NCBI GenBank assembly: GCA_030697165.1
Contig: JAUYQQ010000009.1
Coordinates: 186,001 to 250,000 of the forward strand
Direction: 5' to 3'
Source of the DNA: Acidobacteriota bacterium
GTDB lineage: Bacteria > Acidobacteriota > Vicinamibacteria > Vicinamibacterales > UBA2999
Length of the DNA: 64,000 bases
Shown: positions 46,972-56,365 of the stretch, piece after piece
Layout: each line of letters begins with the position of its first letter
Position numbering within the stretch: position 1 is the stretch's first letter
Program-made: the position numbers and the translations under genes
Notes under the pieces: model-generated
Told to the model about the DNA's origin: nothing
The model's database searches: none
What the model saw: the letters and a program-made list of their open reading frames with translations, nothing else

Positions 46972-49920
46972 ATGAGATCACGAATGTGGATAGGGCTGGC
47001 CGTGCTGGTGCTCACGGCAACGACAGCAGCGGCCCAGCAAGGCACGTCCGAACTGCGCGGACGGGTCGTCGATGACCAGGGCGGCGTGCTGCCCGGCGTG
47101 ACGGTCACGGTCACCAACCAGGCGACCGGCATGTTCCGCGAAACCGTGTCCGCCGGCGACGGCTCGTTCATCGCCAGCGGCCTGGTGCCCGGCACCTACC
47201 GCGCCACGGCGGAGCTGCAAGGCTTCAAGAAGTTCGACCGCCAAGATTTGCGACTCGAAGTCGGCCGGACCACCAGCATCGAGGTCACCATGTCGGTGGG
47301 CGGGCTCGAAGAGACCGTCAACGTCACTGCGGTCTCGCCGATTGTCGACCTGACCTCGAAGGAACTGGGCGGCAACATCACCAGCGACACGCTGGTCAAG
47401 CTGCCCAGCGTCAACGGCAACTTCGTCGGCTTTGTCGGCCTGCTGCCGGGCATCGTGCCCTCGGTCAGCACCGAATCGTTCGGCAGCGACTCGATCTCGG
47501 CGAACGGCCAGGATCCGCGCAACAACAACTACATGCTCGACGGCAGCAACAACAACGACGACGTGATCGGGCAGCGAGCGGGCACGCAGGCGCGCACCCC
47601 GATCGAGGCGATCCAGGAGTTCCAGGTGATCACCGGCCAGTACGACGCGCAGTACGGCCGTACCTCGGGCGCGGTTGTCAATGCCGTAACCAAGGCCGGC
47701 ACCAACAACTTCCGCGGCGTGGTGTTCGGGTTCGTGCAGGACACCAAGCTCACCAGCAACCACTTCTTCGCGAAGCAGAACAACCTGCCCAAGCCGGAAA
47801 CCAAGTACGAGCGCTGGGGCGGCACCTACGGCGGCCCGATCGTGAAGAACAAGGTCCACTTTTTTTCTAGCGTGGAGCGATTCTCGATCGACCGGCCGAA
47901 CGCCATCAATATCCCCGCACGCCCGGAGTTCAACGGCACCCAGGTGACGGCCGACCGGGTGTGGAACACCATCATTCGCGGCGACCACCAGGTCAGCAAC
48001 AACACGACCTACAGCATCCGCTGGCTCCGCGAGCAGTCGCCGCAGGTGAACCAGATCATTGGCGCCGTCACGCCGGCAGCCAACCGCGAGGAGTCGGACG
48101 TCGACCAGACGGTAGCGGGCAGCCTGAACATGGTGCTATCGAACACCAGGGTCAACACCCTCCGCATCAGCTGGACCCGCGAGAACGTCACCTTCGCCAA
48201 CAACTGCTTCAACACCAACGGCCGCGACATGACGAAGTGCCCGGTCACGTTGCAGTTCCAGGACTACACCGACCAGCAGAGCAACACCGCTTCGTCGCGG
48301 ATCAACGACGCCATCCAGGTCGAGAACACCCTCGCCTGGTTTATTCCGGGCCGGGGCGGCGACCACGATTTGAAGCTCGGCGCGCAGTATTCGTACTCGA
48401 CCGCCTACAACACCAACGATGGCAACCTGAACGGGACCTTCCAGTTCCAGCGCAGCAATGTGCCGTTCAATCCGGGTATTCCGTCAACCTATCCTGATCG
48501 GCTGCAGGTTCGCGTCGGGGGGGCCAACATCTTCTACCAGAAGGCGCATTACATCTCGGGGTTCGTCCAGGACAAGTGGCGCCTCGGCAACAACGTGACG
48601 CTGAACCTCGGCGCCCGCTACGACGTCGAGTTGATCCCGTTTCCCGATGAAGACGACGACCCGCTGGTCGACAAGCACCCTGTCGACAAGAACAACCTGG
48701 CACCCCGCCTCGGCTTCACCTACGACATCGGCGGCAAGAGCGTGGTCCGCGTTGGCCTCGGCCGCTTCTACGACAAGACGCACTTCGAGGTGATTGGCGG
48801 CCTCTACACCGGGACACCGTTCACCAGCTCATTCCTCGTGAACTTCCCGACCGCGGCGGCCGACAACGGCCCGCGCAACGGACAGCTGCCGACTGACCCG
48901 TTCCTCGTCAACGGCCCGGTGCTCAACCGGGCGCTGCTCGACCAGCTCTACCCTGGCGGACAGCGCCTGCGAAATACCGGCGCCACCTGGGACAACCCCG
49001 ACCGCCGGACCCCCTACACGGACGAGGTCAGTATCGGCTACGAGCGCCAGCTGCGCGCGGAACTGAGCGTGAGCGCCGACTACATCTACTCGCGCGGCCG
49101 CGACCTGCTGATGCAGCGCGTCCTCAATCCGCAGATCCGCTCGAACGCCACGGTGGCGGCCTCGACCCTGACGCGCGTGCCGAGCGCCGACCTCACCGCC
49201 GCGGTCGCCGACCTGGCCGCCAAGTACCCCGGCTTCGCCCCGTTCACCACCAACGTGATTCAGTACGTGAACGTCGGCGAGCTCGATTACAACGCGTTGA
49301 TGCTCCAGTTGAAGAAACGCTTCAGCAACAATTACAGCGCGCAAGTGTCGTACACGCTGGCCAAGTCGAACGGCAACACCTCGGGCAACGGCGCGCCGCA
49401 GAGCGGCTTCCAGGTGCGCGACGACTTGCGGCTCGACTTGAACGAGGGTCCCACCGACTTCGACAACCGCCACAACCTCACGATCAGCGGCACTGCTCTC
49501 ATCCCGCGGACCGGCGGCCTCAACATCAGCTGGGTGGCGCGCGCGTTGAGCGGACGGCCCTTCTCGCTGACCAATGCCAACGTCGATCCCGACCTCAACG
49601 GCGTGCAGGCCGAGCCGCTGCCGGCCGGTGACTACAAGGGCAACGGCAACAATGCCTACACGGTCAGCGGCTACACGCCGACGCGCAACGGCGCCCGCGG
49701 TCCGGGGTTCTTCGGCCTCGACATGCGCGTCGGCTATGCCTTCAAGGTGGGGGGCCAGCGCAAGCTCGAGATCTCCGCCGACCTGTTCAACCTGACCGAT
49801 CGCACGAACTTCGCCAACCCGACCGGGAACCAGGCGTCGCCGCAGTTCCTCCTCCTCACGGCGTATAGCACCAGCTATTCGCCCCGGAAAGCACAGCTCG
49901 GCGTGCGCCTGGAATTCTAG
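46972..49920 (+). CDS. TonB-dependent receptor with N-terminal carboxypeptidase-regulatory-like domain
   Basis: 982 residues with a signal peptide (WIGLAVLVLTATTAAAQQG). The CarboxypepD-reg-like Ig domain (about 27-110: ELRGRVVDDQGGVLPGVTVT, KKFDRQDLRLEVGRTTSIEV) precedes a plug (GNITSDTLVKLPSVNGNFVG, NNNYMLDGSNNNDD, QFQVITG-like region) and an outer-membrane beta barrel ending with KAQLGVRLEF, whose terminal Phe is the barrel signature. This Oar-like group probably imports oligosaccharides or peptides using TonB energy. GGAGG precedes the ATG at 46972. A hairpin terminator follows. Confidence 0.92.
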   Translation: MRSRMWIGLAVLVLTATTAAAQQGTSELRGRVVDDQGGVLPGVTVTVTNQATGMFRETVSAGDGSFIASGLVPGTYRATAELQGFKKFDRQDLRLEVGRTTSIEVTMSVGGLEETVNVTAVSPIVDLTSKELGGNITSDTLVKLPSVNGNFVGFVGLLPGIVPSVSTESFGSDSISANGQDPRNNNYMLDGSNNNDDVIGQRAGTQARTPIEAIQEFQVITGQYDAQYGRTSGAVVNAVTKAGTNNFRGVVFGFVQDTKLTSNHFFAKQNNLPKPETKYERWGGTYGGPIVKNKVHFFSSVERFSIDRPNAINIPARPEFNGTQVTADRVWNTIIRGDHQVSNNTTYSIRWLREQSPQVNQIIGAVTPAANREESDVDQTVAGSLNMVLSNTRVNTLRISWTRENVTFANNCFNTNGRDMTKCPVTLQFQDYTDQQSNTASSRINDAIQVENTLAWFIPGRGGDHDLKLGAQYSYSTAYNTNDGNLNGTFQFQRSNVPFNPGIPSTYPDRLQVRVGGANIFYQKAHYISGFVQDKWRLGNNVTLNLGARYDVELIPFPDEDDDPLVDKHPVDKNNLAPRLGFTYDIGGKSVVRVGLGRFYDKTHFEVIGGLYTGTPFTSSFLVNFPTAAADNGPRNGQLPTDPFLVNGPVLNRALLDQLYPGGQRLRNTGATWDNPDRRTPYTDEVSIGYERQLRAELSVSADYIYSRGRDLLMQRVLNPQIRSNATVAASTLTRVPSADLTAAVADLAAKYPGFAPFTTNVIQYVNVGELDYNALMLQLKKRFSNNYSAQVSYTLAKSNGNTSGNGAPQSGFQVRDDLRLDLNEGPTDFDNRHNLTISGTALIPRTGGLNISWVARALSGRPFSLTNANVDPDLNGVQAEPLPAGDYKGNGNNAYTVSGYTPTRNGARGPGFFGLDMRVGYAFKVGGQRKLEISADLFNLTDRTNFANPTGNQASPQFLLLTAYSTSYSPRKAQLGVRLEF

Positions 49921-49946
49921 GGGCCACCGATTAGTCAGTGAACCGC

Positions 49947-49980
49947 AGAAGGCCGGGATCATTCCGGCCTTCTCAATTTT
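49947..49980 (+). terminator. Rho-independent terminator after the TonB receptor
   Basis: AGAAGGCCGG (49947-49956) and CCGGCCTTCT (49964-49973) form a perfect 10-bp stem with a 7-base loop, followed by CAATTTT. It is 27 bp after the receptor stop. It is the clearest intrinsic terminator in the window. Confidence 0.85.
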
Positions 49981-49981
49981 C

Positions 49982-50113
49982 ATGGCGGGCCCGGAGTTCA
50001 AGCTCATCGCTACCAATTCGATGAGTGAGATGTTGATGGCGACGCCAGCCCTGTCGGAGGGCGTGATGTACGTCCGCGCCTTGTCGACGCTGTTGGCGAC
50101 CGGCAGACGCTGA
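49982..50113 (+). pseudogene. Remnant of a PQQ-type beta-propeller gene (C-terminal blade)
   Basis: 43 codons with an ATG at 49982: MAGPEFKLIATNSMSEMLMA followed by TPALSEGVMYVRALSTLLAT. The pattern corresponds to the last blade of PQQ-like propeller proteins; the intact gene at 15412-16833 ends with an analogous stretch (AGDKYVELAKNSLDEMSLAS, then PALAPNALFMRTQTRLYRIG). No upstream part of such a gene is present, so this is a leftover fragment. It sits directly behind the terminator. Confidence 0.6.
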
Positions 50114-50124
50114 TCGCCCGTCAG

Positions 50125-50580
50125 TTACGCGGCCGGAGTGTCATGGGCGGCGTGCTGCGCCCAGAAGGCATGGCGCCATGCGCGGTGTAGCTTCTCCATG
50201 TCGACATCTGTCAAGGTGCCGCCCGACTCGAAGTGCTCGATCAGGGTTCGGCCCAGGCCGTAGGTGACGACCGCCGACCCCCCCGCCATGGCGACCCACC
50301 CAACCAGGCCGGTCATCACGGGAAGGCGCTTGAGAATGGTGTTCTGCAAGCCGAACCCCAGCCACCCGGGCACGAACGCCGCGCCCAGGGCGAGCAGGAT
50401 GCCGCGCGCGCTTTCCTTCGAGAACTCGACGCCGTACAAGTGCGACAGTTCCCGAATCAGGGCGAGATGCAAGGCCGTGAGGGCCGCCATGCCCAGGAAC
50501 GGGGCGGTGATCAGTCCCGCGCCACCGGAGGTGAGTGCGTACCTCTTCAGAATGGACGAGGCCGTGGCAGCGCGCGACAT
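50125..50580 (-). CDS. DUF697 family membrane protein
   Basis: 151 residues from an ATG at 50580. Two or three hydrophobic segments (GLITAPFLGMAALTALHLAL; GILLALGAAFVPGWLGFGLQ; MTGLVGWVAMAGGSAVVTYG) and the short polar tail match DUF697, also seen fused to GTPases such as YcjF-type proteins. The function is unknown. It starts 16 bp after the stop of the YfiH-type gene on the same strand. Confidence 0.72.
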   Translation of the reverse strand: MSRAATASSILKRYALTSGGAGLITAPFLGMAALTALHLALIRELSHLYGVEFSKESARGILLALGAAFVPGWLGFGLQNTILKRLPVMTGLVGWVAMAGGSAVVTYGLGRTLIEHFESGGTLTDVDMEKLHRAWRHAFWAQHAAHDTPAA

Positions 50581-50596
50581 GGTGCTGGCACAAACT

Positions 50597-51394
50597 TTAC
50601 AACGGAACCGGAACCGCAACCACCGCAGCCATGCGGCCGGCCCGCTCGCCGACCAGCCGGTACGAGTCGAAGATCTCCGGGTGGGCCAGGGTGCTGAGAC
50701 CGCAAACGAAGATGCGCCCGGCCGCGACCCCAGCATCGATCAGCTGGTCGCGGTTGGCCGCCCATAGGTCCAGGGTCAGCCGCGCATCGCCACGATTGAA
50801 CCATCGCGCCAGGTCGCTGGCGCGGTGCCCGGCCTGCTGGAACATCTCGATCAGCGACTCACCCACGTCGTAATCGCCAGGCCCGATGCTGGGGCCGATC
50901 GCGACCGTCAGGTCCGACGGCTCGGTCCCGAAGTGGTGGCGCATGGCCTCGACCGCGGCCGGTCCCACGCGCGCGCAGGTGCCACGCCAGCCGGCGTGAA
51001 TGGCGCCGGCGGCGCCGCTTGCGCGATCGGCCACGATCATGGGTACACAGTCGGCGACCATCACCGCCAGCACGAGACCCGGCACGTTCGAGACGACGGC
51101 ATCGCCATCGGGCTTCACGTCGCCATCGGGCTTCGCCGTGGCATCGGCCCCGGTCGTGCTGCCCCGCGCCAGCACGCGGACCACGTTGCCGTGGACTTGC
51201 TTGACGCGGCGCACGTGTTCTGGTGCTCCGCCTACCGACGCCGCGGCCGCCGCCCACCCCTCAGGGTTCGGCAACTGCAGTTGCTTTGATGTGAACACGT
51301 GTTGCGCGCTCGTCTCGAGCGGCGTGCACCTGAGCGCGTGCCCCCAAGGCTCGACAGTCCAACGAAATGCGGGCGCGGGCGGCGGCAGGCTCAT
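50597..51394 (-). CDS. YfiH/LACC1 family purine nucleoside phosphorylase / polyphenol oxidase-like protein
   Basis: 265 residues. Metal and active-site motifs are intact: VKQVHGNVV, VMVADCVPMIVAD (Cys) and GAIHAGWRGTCARVGPAAVE (two His positions), with IGPSIGPGDYDVG downstream. Relatives phosphorolyse purine nucleosides and were formerly called laccases (DUF152). Unusually, KPDGDVKPDGDA is a direct duplication encoded by an 18-base tandem repeat between the HGN and DC motifs. The ATG at 51394 fits the family; a TTG at 51418 is an alternative. Confidence 0.9.
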   Translation of the reverse strand: MSLPPPAPAFRWTVEPWGHALRCTPLETSAQHVFTSKQLQLPNPEGWAAAAASVGGAPEHVRRVKQVHGNVVRVLARGSTTGADATAKPDGDVKPDGDAVVSNVPGLVLAVMVADCVPMIVADRASGAAGAIHAGWRGTCARVGPAAVEAMRHHFGTEPSDLTVAIGPSIGPGDYDVGESLIEMFQQAGHRASDLARWFNRGDARLTLDLWAANRDQLIDAGVAAGRIFVCGLSTLAHPEIFDSYRLVGERAGRMAAVVAVPVPL

Positions 51395-51574
51395 TGGACG
51401 ACCGCCGGCCACGCGCAACTGACGTTACCGTCGGCGCCGCGATGATCACGATCTTGCGCCTGATTCGATGCCTTTCGCCTTGGCATCGCCCTTGATAGCT
51501 CCCATTGCGTGAACGAACACAACAAGACGGGCCGCTCGCCACTGGTGGCCGCTGCCCGCGAACTGGAGAGAACC

Positions 51575-51877
51575 ATGGTGGTCAAGATCATGCCGAACGA
51601 CAAGGGAACACCGTCAGGGAAACTGGCCGATGCGGAAGTGCACTTCACCGATGGCGAGATGCAGGGGCTCAGGCTGCTCGGGTTCGCGGTGTGGGAACGC
51701 CGCACCGGCGTGGGCCGCAACGTCACCTTTCCCTCCCGCACCTATTCGGTCAACGGCGAGCGGCGCAGCTTCTCGCTGCTGCGGCCGGTCACCGACCAGA
51801 CCGCGCAAGACAAGGTGCGCGACCTGGTGCTGCAGGCGTACTCCGAGTTCGAGTCGCAGGCGGCCGTCGCCAGTTGA
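51575..51877 (+). CDS. Conserved-looking hypothetical protein
   Basis: 100 residues, soluble, no recognised domain. The sequence (KLADAEVHFTDGEMQGLRLL, GFAVWERRTGVGRNVTFPSR, NGERRSFSLLRPVTDQTAQD) has the feel of a compact beta-rich domain followed by a C-terminal helix, loosely like SpoVG-type proteins; this resemblance is weak. GGAGAG 4 bp before the ATG at 51575 supports that start over an in-frame GTG at 51509. The region between 51395 and 51574 holds nothing else that I can recognise. Confidence 0.6.
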   Translation: MVVKIMPNDKGTPSGKLADAEVHFTDGEMQGLRLLGFAVWERRTGVGRNVTFPSRTYSVNGERRSFSLLRPVTDQTAQDKVRDLVLQAYSEFESQAAVAS

Positions 51878-51914
51878 AGGACGCCGCACCGCCGCCGGCT
51901 GTCGTGCCGGGTGA

Positions 51915-53657
51915 TCAACTGATCACCGGCAGCAGGCGCGCGTTGTCCTTGGCGCGCTTTGGCGGCAGGGTCCACTCGGCGCGCGTGCTCTTCTCGAACT
52001 CGGCGCGGAAGAAGGGCTCCTTCATGCCGCCGTCGATGATGTTCCAGGGCAGCACCGCGTCGTTGGTGCGGTCGCGGTAGATATAGAAGTCGCCGTCGAG
52101 GCCGGCGTCGGCCAGGGCCTTGCGCCATTGGCCGCCGTTGGCTTCGGCCTGCTCGATGGCCGCGGCAATGCGCCGGTCGCCGAGCGAGAGCAGGGCCTGG
52201 TAGTACGAGTGCCGCTCGCTCTTGATGTTGAAGTAGACGTTGTCGACATCGGCCACCAGGGCGCGCAGCCGCTTCATCTTGGCCTCGATGACGTCGGTGC
52301 GTTCCATGGGCAGCCACTGGTAGGCGGTGCCCGGCTTCGGGACGAGCGGGTTGACGCTGGCGACAATGCGGCCAATCCGGCCGCGCGGCCGGGCGTGCTT
52401 CAGCATGATCTCGTGGATTTGCAGCGTCAGGTCACGAATCGCCACCAGGTCGTCATCGTCTTCGGTGGGCAGGCCGATCATGTAATAGAGCTTGAGGCTC
52501 TCGATGCCGCTCGAAAAGATCAGCTCGGCGCTGTCGAGGATCTCGGCGTTGGTCACCGTCTTGTTGATGACGCGGCGCAGGCGATCGGATCCGGTTTCCG
52601 GCGCGATGGTCAGGGTGCGCTCGCCGCTCTCCTTGAGCAGCGACACAATCGTCGGCGTCAGGTCGTCGAGGCGCAGCGACGCCGGGCTGATCGAGTAGCC
52701 CATGTCGCGAAGACTGCGCAGGATGTGTTCGATGTCGGGGTGATCGCACAGCGCGATCGACACCAGGCCGGCCTTCGACGAATGGGCGCGGGCGGCCTGG
52801 GCCAGGGCCAGGATCCGCTCGGTCGGGAACGCGCGCACCGGCAGGTAGTTGTAGCCGGCCCAGCAGAACCGGCACAGGTTCGCGCACCCGCGCACCACCT
52901 CGATGAGGAAGCGCGATCCGAACTCGGTGTCGGGCGTAAAGATGGTGGTCGATGGCGGGTCCACCGCCTCGGTGGTCTTCAGTGCCGCCTTGCGCACGAC
53001 TGGCGGCGCGCCGGTGCCCTCGCGCGGCACGTAGCGGGCAATGGTGCCGTCGGCGGCGTACTCGACGTCGTAAAACGACGGGATGTAGTAACCACGCGCT
53101 TGCGCCAGCCGCTTCAGCTGTTCGCTGCGCGACGAGGTCGACATGGCGTCCACCAGTGCCGGGACCAGCGCCTCGCCTTCGCCGGCGGCAATCACGTCGG
53201 CGAACAGCGCGAGCGGCTCCGGGTTGACGAACGTCACCGCCCCGCCGATCACGACCAGCGGGTGCGTGTAATCACGGTCGGCCGCGCGCAACGGCACGCC
53301 GGCCAGCCGCAGCATGGTGAGGACGTTGGTGTAGTCCCACTCGAACGACACCGAGAAGGCAATGACATCGAAGTCCGCCACCGGCGTCTGCGACTCGAGC
53401 GTGACGATGCGCGTGCCGGCTTCGCGCAGCGCGGCCAGTTCCTGCTTGGGCGGCAGGAACGCGCGCTCGCACACGATGTCGGGCTGGTCGTTGAACAGGC
53501 GGTAGATGGTCTGGAAACCGAGGTTCGACATCCCCACGAAGTAGCTGTTGGGGAAGATCAGGGCAACCCGCAGCCGGTTGGCGTGCGGCTTGCGCACGTA
53601 GCCAACTTCCTTGGAAAGGATCTCCTGTGCGATCTCGCGTTGCTGTCGAGGCTTCAT
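51915..53657 (-). CDS. B12-binding-domain radical SAM protein (TIGR03960 family)
   Basis: 580 residues. The N-terminal cobalamin-type domain (RVALIFPNSYFVGMSNLGFQ, DVIAFSVSFEWDYTNVLTML) is followed by a radical SAM barrel with the CxxxCxxC cluster site GCANLCRFCWAG and YYMIGLPTEDDDDLVAI. This matches the TIGR03960 group, usually paired or fused with a TIGR03936/DUF2344 partner next to rng/cafA. That partner is not present here, and the gene lies 79 bp downstream of ftsZ on the same strand. The reaction is unknown; RNA or ribosome-linked modification has been proposed for the group. Confidence 0.87.
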   Translation of the reverse strand: MKPRQQREIAQEILSKEVGYVRKPHANRLRVALIFPNSYFVGMSNLGFQTIYRLFNDQPDIVCERAFLPPKQELAALREAGTRIVTLESQTPVADFDVIAFSVSFEWDYTNVLTMLRLAGVPLRAADRDYTHPLVVIGGAVTFVNPEPLALFADVIAAGEGEALVPALVDAMSTSSRSEQLKRLAQARGYYIPSFYDVEYAADGTIARYVPREGTGAPPVVRKAALKTTEAVDPPSTTIFTPDTEFGSRFLIEVVRGCANLCRFCWAGYNYLPVRAFPTERILALAQAARAHSSKAGLVSIALCDHPDIEHILRSLRDMGYSISPASLRLDDLTPTIVSLLKESGERTLTIAPETGSDRLRRVINKTVTNAEILDSAELIFSSGIESLKLYYMIGLPTEDDDDLVAIRDLTLQIHEIMLKHARPRGRIGRIVASVNPLVPKPGTAYQWLPMERTDVIEAKMKRLRALVADVDNVYFNIKSERHSYYQALLSLGDRRIAAAIEQAEANGGQWRKALADAGLDGDFYIYRDRTNDAVLPWNIIDGGMKEPFFRAEFEKSTRAEWTLPPKRAKDNARLLPVIS

Positions 53658-53736
53658 TCAGAAACGGGGGAGTCGCCGAGCTGGCGTTACGCCGGCGCCG
53701 CTCGCGGCTCCCCTGGATCTGTCTACTGTATCAGCC

Positions 53737-55005
53737 CTACCCCTCGCTCCGGCGGAGGAAGGCCGGCACGTCGAGGTCGAGGTTCAGGTCGAATTCGCCC
53801 GGCGGACCCTCCGGTGCCGCCAGCGGCATATCCCCGCCGTTCTGCCCCACCGCCACCGGCCGCGCCACCGCGGCCGGCATGTCGAGCGCCGGCCGGCGGA
53901 CGATCGAGGCCCGCGGCTGAGCTGCCGTCGAGGTGTCGACACGAATCGGCTGCGAATAGGCCGACATGTCGGTCGGCGTCTGCATCGGGGCATGGGCCGG
54001 TGTCGAGCGGTCGGTCTTGACGTGATCGAAACCGGTCGCAATCACCGTGATCTTGACCTTGTTGGTCAGCGCCTTGTCGACGACCGCGCCGAAGATGATG
54101 TTGGCGTCTTCGTGCGCCGACTCCTGGATGATGGTGAGCGCCTCGTTCACCTCCATCAGCGACATGTCGGGGCCGCCGGTCACGTTGATGATTACGCCGC
54201 GCGCGCCCCGCACCGACGCGTCCTCGAGCAGCGGGCTCGAGATGGCGCGGTTGGCGGCGTCGACCGCACGCGACGGCCCCTCGGCCATGGCCGTGCCCAT
54301 CATCGCCACGCCCATGCCCGACATGATGGTCTTGACGTCGGCGAAGTCGAGGTTGATCAGACCCGGCACCAAAATCAGGTCCGAGATGCCCTGAATCGCC
54401 TGCCGCAGCACATCGTCCGCGGTGACGAAAGCATCGAGCATCGAGGTGTCGCGGGCGATCACCGAGAGCAGCCGTTCGTTCGGAATGGTGATCACGGTGT
54501 CGACCGCGTCACGCAGCGACTCGAGGCCCAGCTCGGCTTGCCGATAGCGCTTCTTCCCCTCGAACTTGAACGGCTTGGTGACGACGGCAATGGTCAGCGC
54601 GCCGAGCTCGGTGGCGAGGCTGGCAATGACCGGCGCCGCGCCGGTGCCGGTGCCGCCGCCAAGGCCGGTGGTCACAAACACCATGTCGGCTCCCGACAGC
54701 GCCTGGATCAGCGCGTCGGTGTCCTCGAGCGCGGCCTGCCGGCCGACGTTCGGATCCGCGCCGGCGCCCAGCCCCTTGGTGAGCTTGCCGCCGATCTGGA
54801 TCTTCACCGGCGCCGGGTTGGCCTTGAGGGCCTGGGCATCGGTGTTGGCGACCATGAACTCGACCCCGGAGATGCCGGCCTGCACCATCCGCGACACGGC
54901 ATTGCTGCCGCCACCGCCCACCCCGACCACCTTGATTCGCGCGCCCATCCGCGCTTCTTCGTCGAGCGTGAGCCGCAGCGCCTCGAAGCCGTCTTGATCC
55001 GCCAT
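53737..55005 (-). CDS. ftsZ: Cell division GTPase FtsZ
   Basis: 422 residues. It polymerises into the division ring. Motifs: [17 protein letters not shown] (nucleotide), [20 protein letters not shown] (tubulin signature), [20 protein letters not shown] (T7 loop with catalytic Asp). A Pro/Ala-rich linker leads to the C-terminal peptide LDVPAFLRR that binds FtsA. GGAGGCACG precedes the ATG at 55005. The 111-bp gap to ftsA contains short CACCA-type repeats and no gene. Confidence 0.97.
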   Translation of the reverse strand: MADQDGFEALRLTLDEEARMGARIKVVGVGGGGSNAVSRMVQAGISGVEFMVANTDAQALKANPAPVKIQIGGKLTKGLGAGADPNVGRQAALEDTDALIQALSGADMVFVTTGLGGGTGTGAAPVIASLATELGALTIAVVTKPFKFEGKKRYRQAELGLESLRDAVDTVITIPNERLLSVIARDTSMLDAFVTADDVLRQAIQGISDLILVPGLINLDFADVKTIMSGMGVAMMGTAMAEGPSRAVDAANRAISSPLLEDASVRGARGVIINVTGGPDMSLMEVNEALTIIQESAHEDANIIFGAVVDKALTNKVKITVIATGFDHVKTDRSTPAHAPMQTPTDMSAYSQPIRVDTSTAAQPRASIVRRPALDMPAAVARPVAVGQNGGDMPLAAPEGPPGEFDLNLDLDVPAFLRRSEG

Positions 55006-55116
55006 CGTGCCTCCTCCGTCTATGTCGTTTCGCGTCGTCAAATCGCTGTATCCAGCAATCCCAAAATCCCTGGCCTCGATCGCCAAGTCACCAGATCACC
55101 ACTTCACGAGATCCGG

Positions 55117-56349
55117 TTAGAAAAACTCTTTGAACACCGTCCGTAACCGTCCCATCACCCGCGTCAGCGCGCCGCCGCCGCTGGCGCCCGCTGCCGGCCC
55201 GCGATGGCGGGCGGCGTACAACACCAGGCCGACGGCCGTGGCAAACGCCGGGTTGCTCACGTGATCGGCCAGGCCGCCGACGCCGACCGGCGTGCCGCGC
55301 CGGATCGGCAGGTCGAAAATCTGCTCGGCAATCTCGGACATGCCCTCGAGCTGGGCGCCGCCGCCGGTCAGCACGAGGCCCGAGTTGAGCGACTTCTCGT
55401 AGCCGGCCTTGCTGATCTCGTCCCAGATCAAATGGAACATCTCCTCGGCGCGCGGCTGCAGGATGTCGGACAGGATGCGACGCGCCATCACTCGCGGCCG
55501 CCGGCCGCCGACGCTGGCCACCTCGATGGTTTCGTCTTCCTCGACCATCGACGACAACGCGCAGCCGGCCCGCCGCTTGACCTTCTCGGCGTCCGGGATG
55601 GGGGTGCGCAGGCCGACCGCGATGTCGTTGGTGAAGTGATCGCCGCCGACGGCAATCACCGCGGTGTGCCACAGGCTGCCGCGCTCGAAGATGGCCAGGT
55701 CGGCGGTGCCGCCGCCGATGTCGACTACCGCCACCCCCAGTTCCTTTTCGTCGGCGGTCAGCACGGTCTCGGACGCGGCCAGCTGACCGATCACCGTATC
55801 GATGACCTCCACGCCGGCGCGGTTGACGCAGGCGACCAGGTTCTGGGTGGCGGTCTGGCTGCCGGTGATGATGTGGACGTTGACCTCGAGCCGGGCGCCG
55901 GTCAGGCCCACCGGCGCGCCAATGCCCTCCTGCTCGTCGACCACGAAGTCCTGCGGCAGCACGTGCAGGATCTCGCGGCCTGCCGGCAGCGACACCGCCC
56001 GCGCCGCATCGATCGCACGCCGCACATCGTCGCGGGTCACCTCGCGGTTCTTGCCGGCCACCGCGACCACGCCGCGGCTGTTGAAGCCCTTGATGTGCGG
56101 ACCGCTGATGGCGAGGTGCACCGAGCCGACCTCGACGCCGGCCATCAGCTCGGCTTCCTCGATCGACTTCTTGATCGATTCGACCGCCGCCTCGAGGTTG
56201 ACGACCACCCCGCGCTTGAGGCCCTTCGATTCGGCCATGCCGATGCCGATGACATCGGCGCCGCCGTCTTCGAGCAGCTCGCCGACCACGGTGCACACCT
56301 TGGTCGTGCCGATGTCGAGCCCCACTACGTAGCGTTCCTGTCGTGCCAC
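55117..56349 (-). CDS. ftsA: Cell division protein FtsA
   Basis: 410 residues of the actin-like ATPase fold: VVGLDIGTTKVCTVVGE, VAVVDIGGGTADLAIF and LVLTGGGAQLEGMSEIAEQI. The C-terminal amphipathic helix (MGRLRTVFKEFF) is the membrane-targeting sequence that tethers FtsZ. The GTG at 56349 is supported by GGGGAGGA upstream and by the family N-terminus. It lies 16 bp after the ftsQ stop. Confidence 0.96.
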   Translation of the reverse strand: MARQERYVVGLDIGTTKVCTVVGELLEDGGADVIGIGMAESKGLKRGVVVNLEAAVESIKKSIEEAELMAGVEVGSVHLAISGPHIKGFNSRGVVAVAGKNREVTRDDVRRAIDAARAVSLPAGREILHVLPQDFVVDEQEGIGAPVGLTGARLEVNVHIITGSQTATQNLVACVNRAGVEVIDTVIGQLAASETVLTADEKELGVAVVDIGGGTADLAIFERGSLWHTAVIAVGGDHFTNDIAVGLRTPIPDAEKVKRRAGCALSSMVEEDETIEVASVGGRRPRVMARRILSDILQPRAEEMFHLIWDEISKAGYEKSLNSGLVLTGGGAQLEGMSEIAEQIFDLPIRRGTPVGVGGLADHVSNPAFATAVGLVLYAARHRGPAAGASGGGALTRVMGRLRTVFKEFF

Positions 56350-56365
56350 GAATCCTCCCCGTCCT

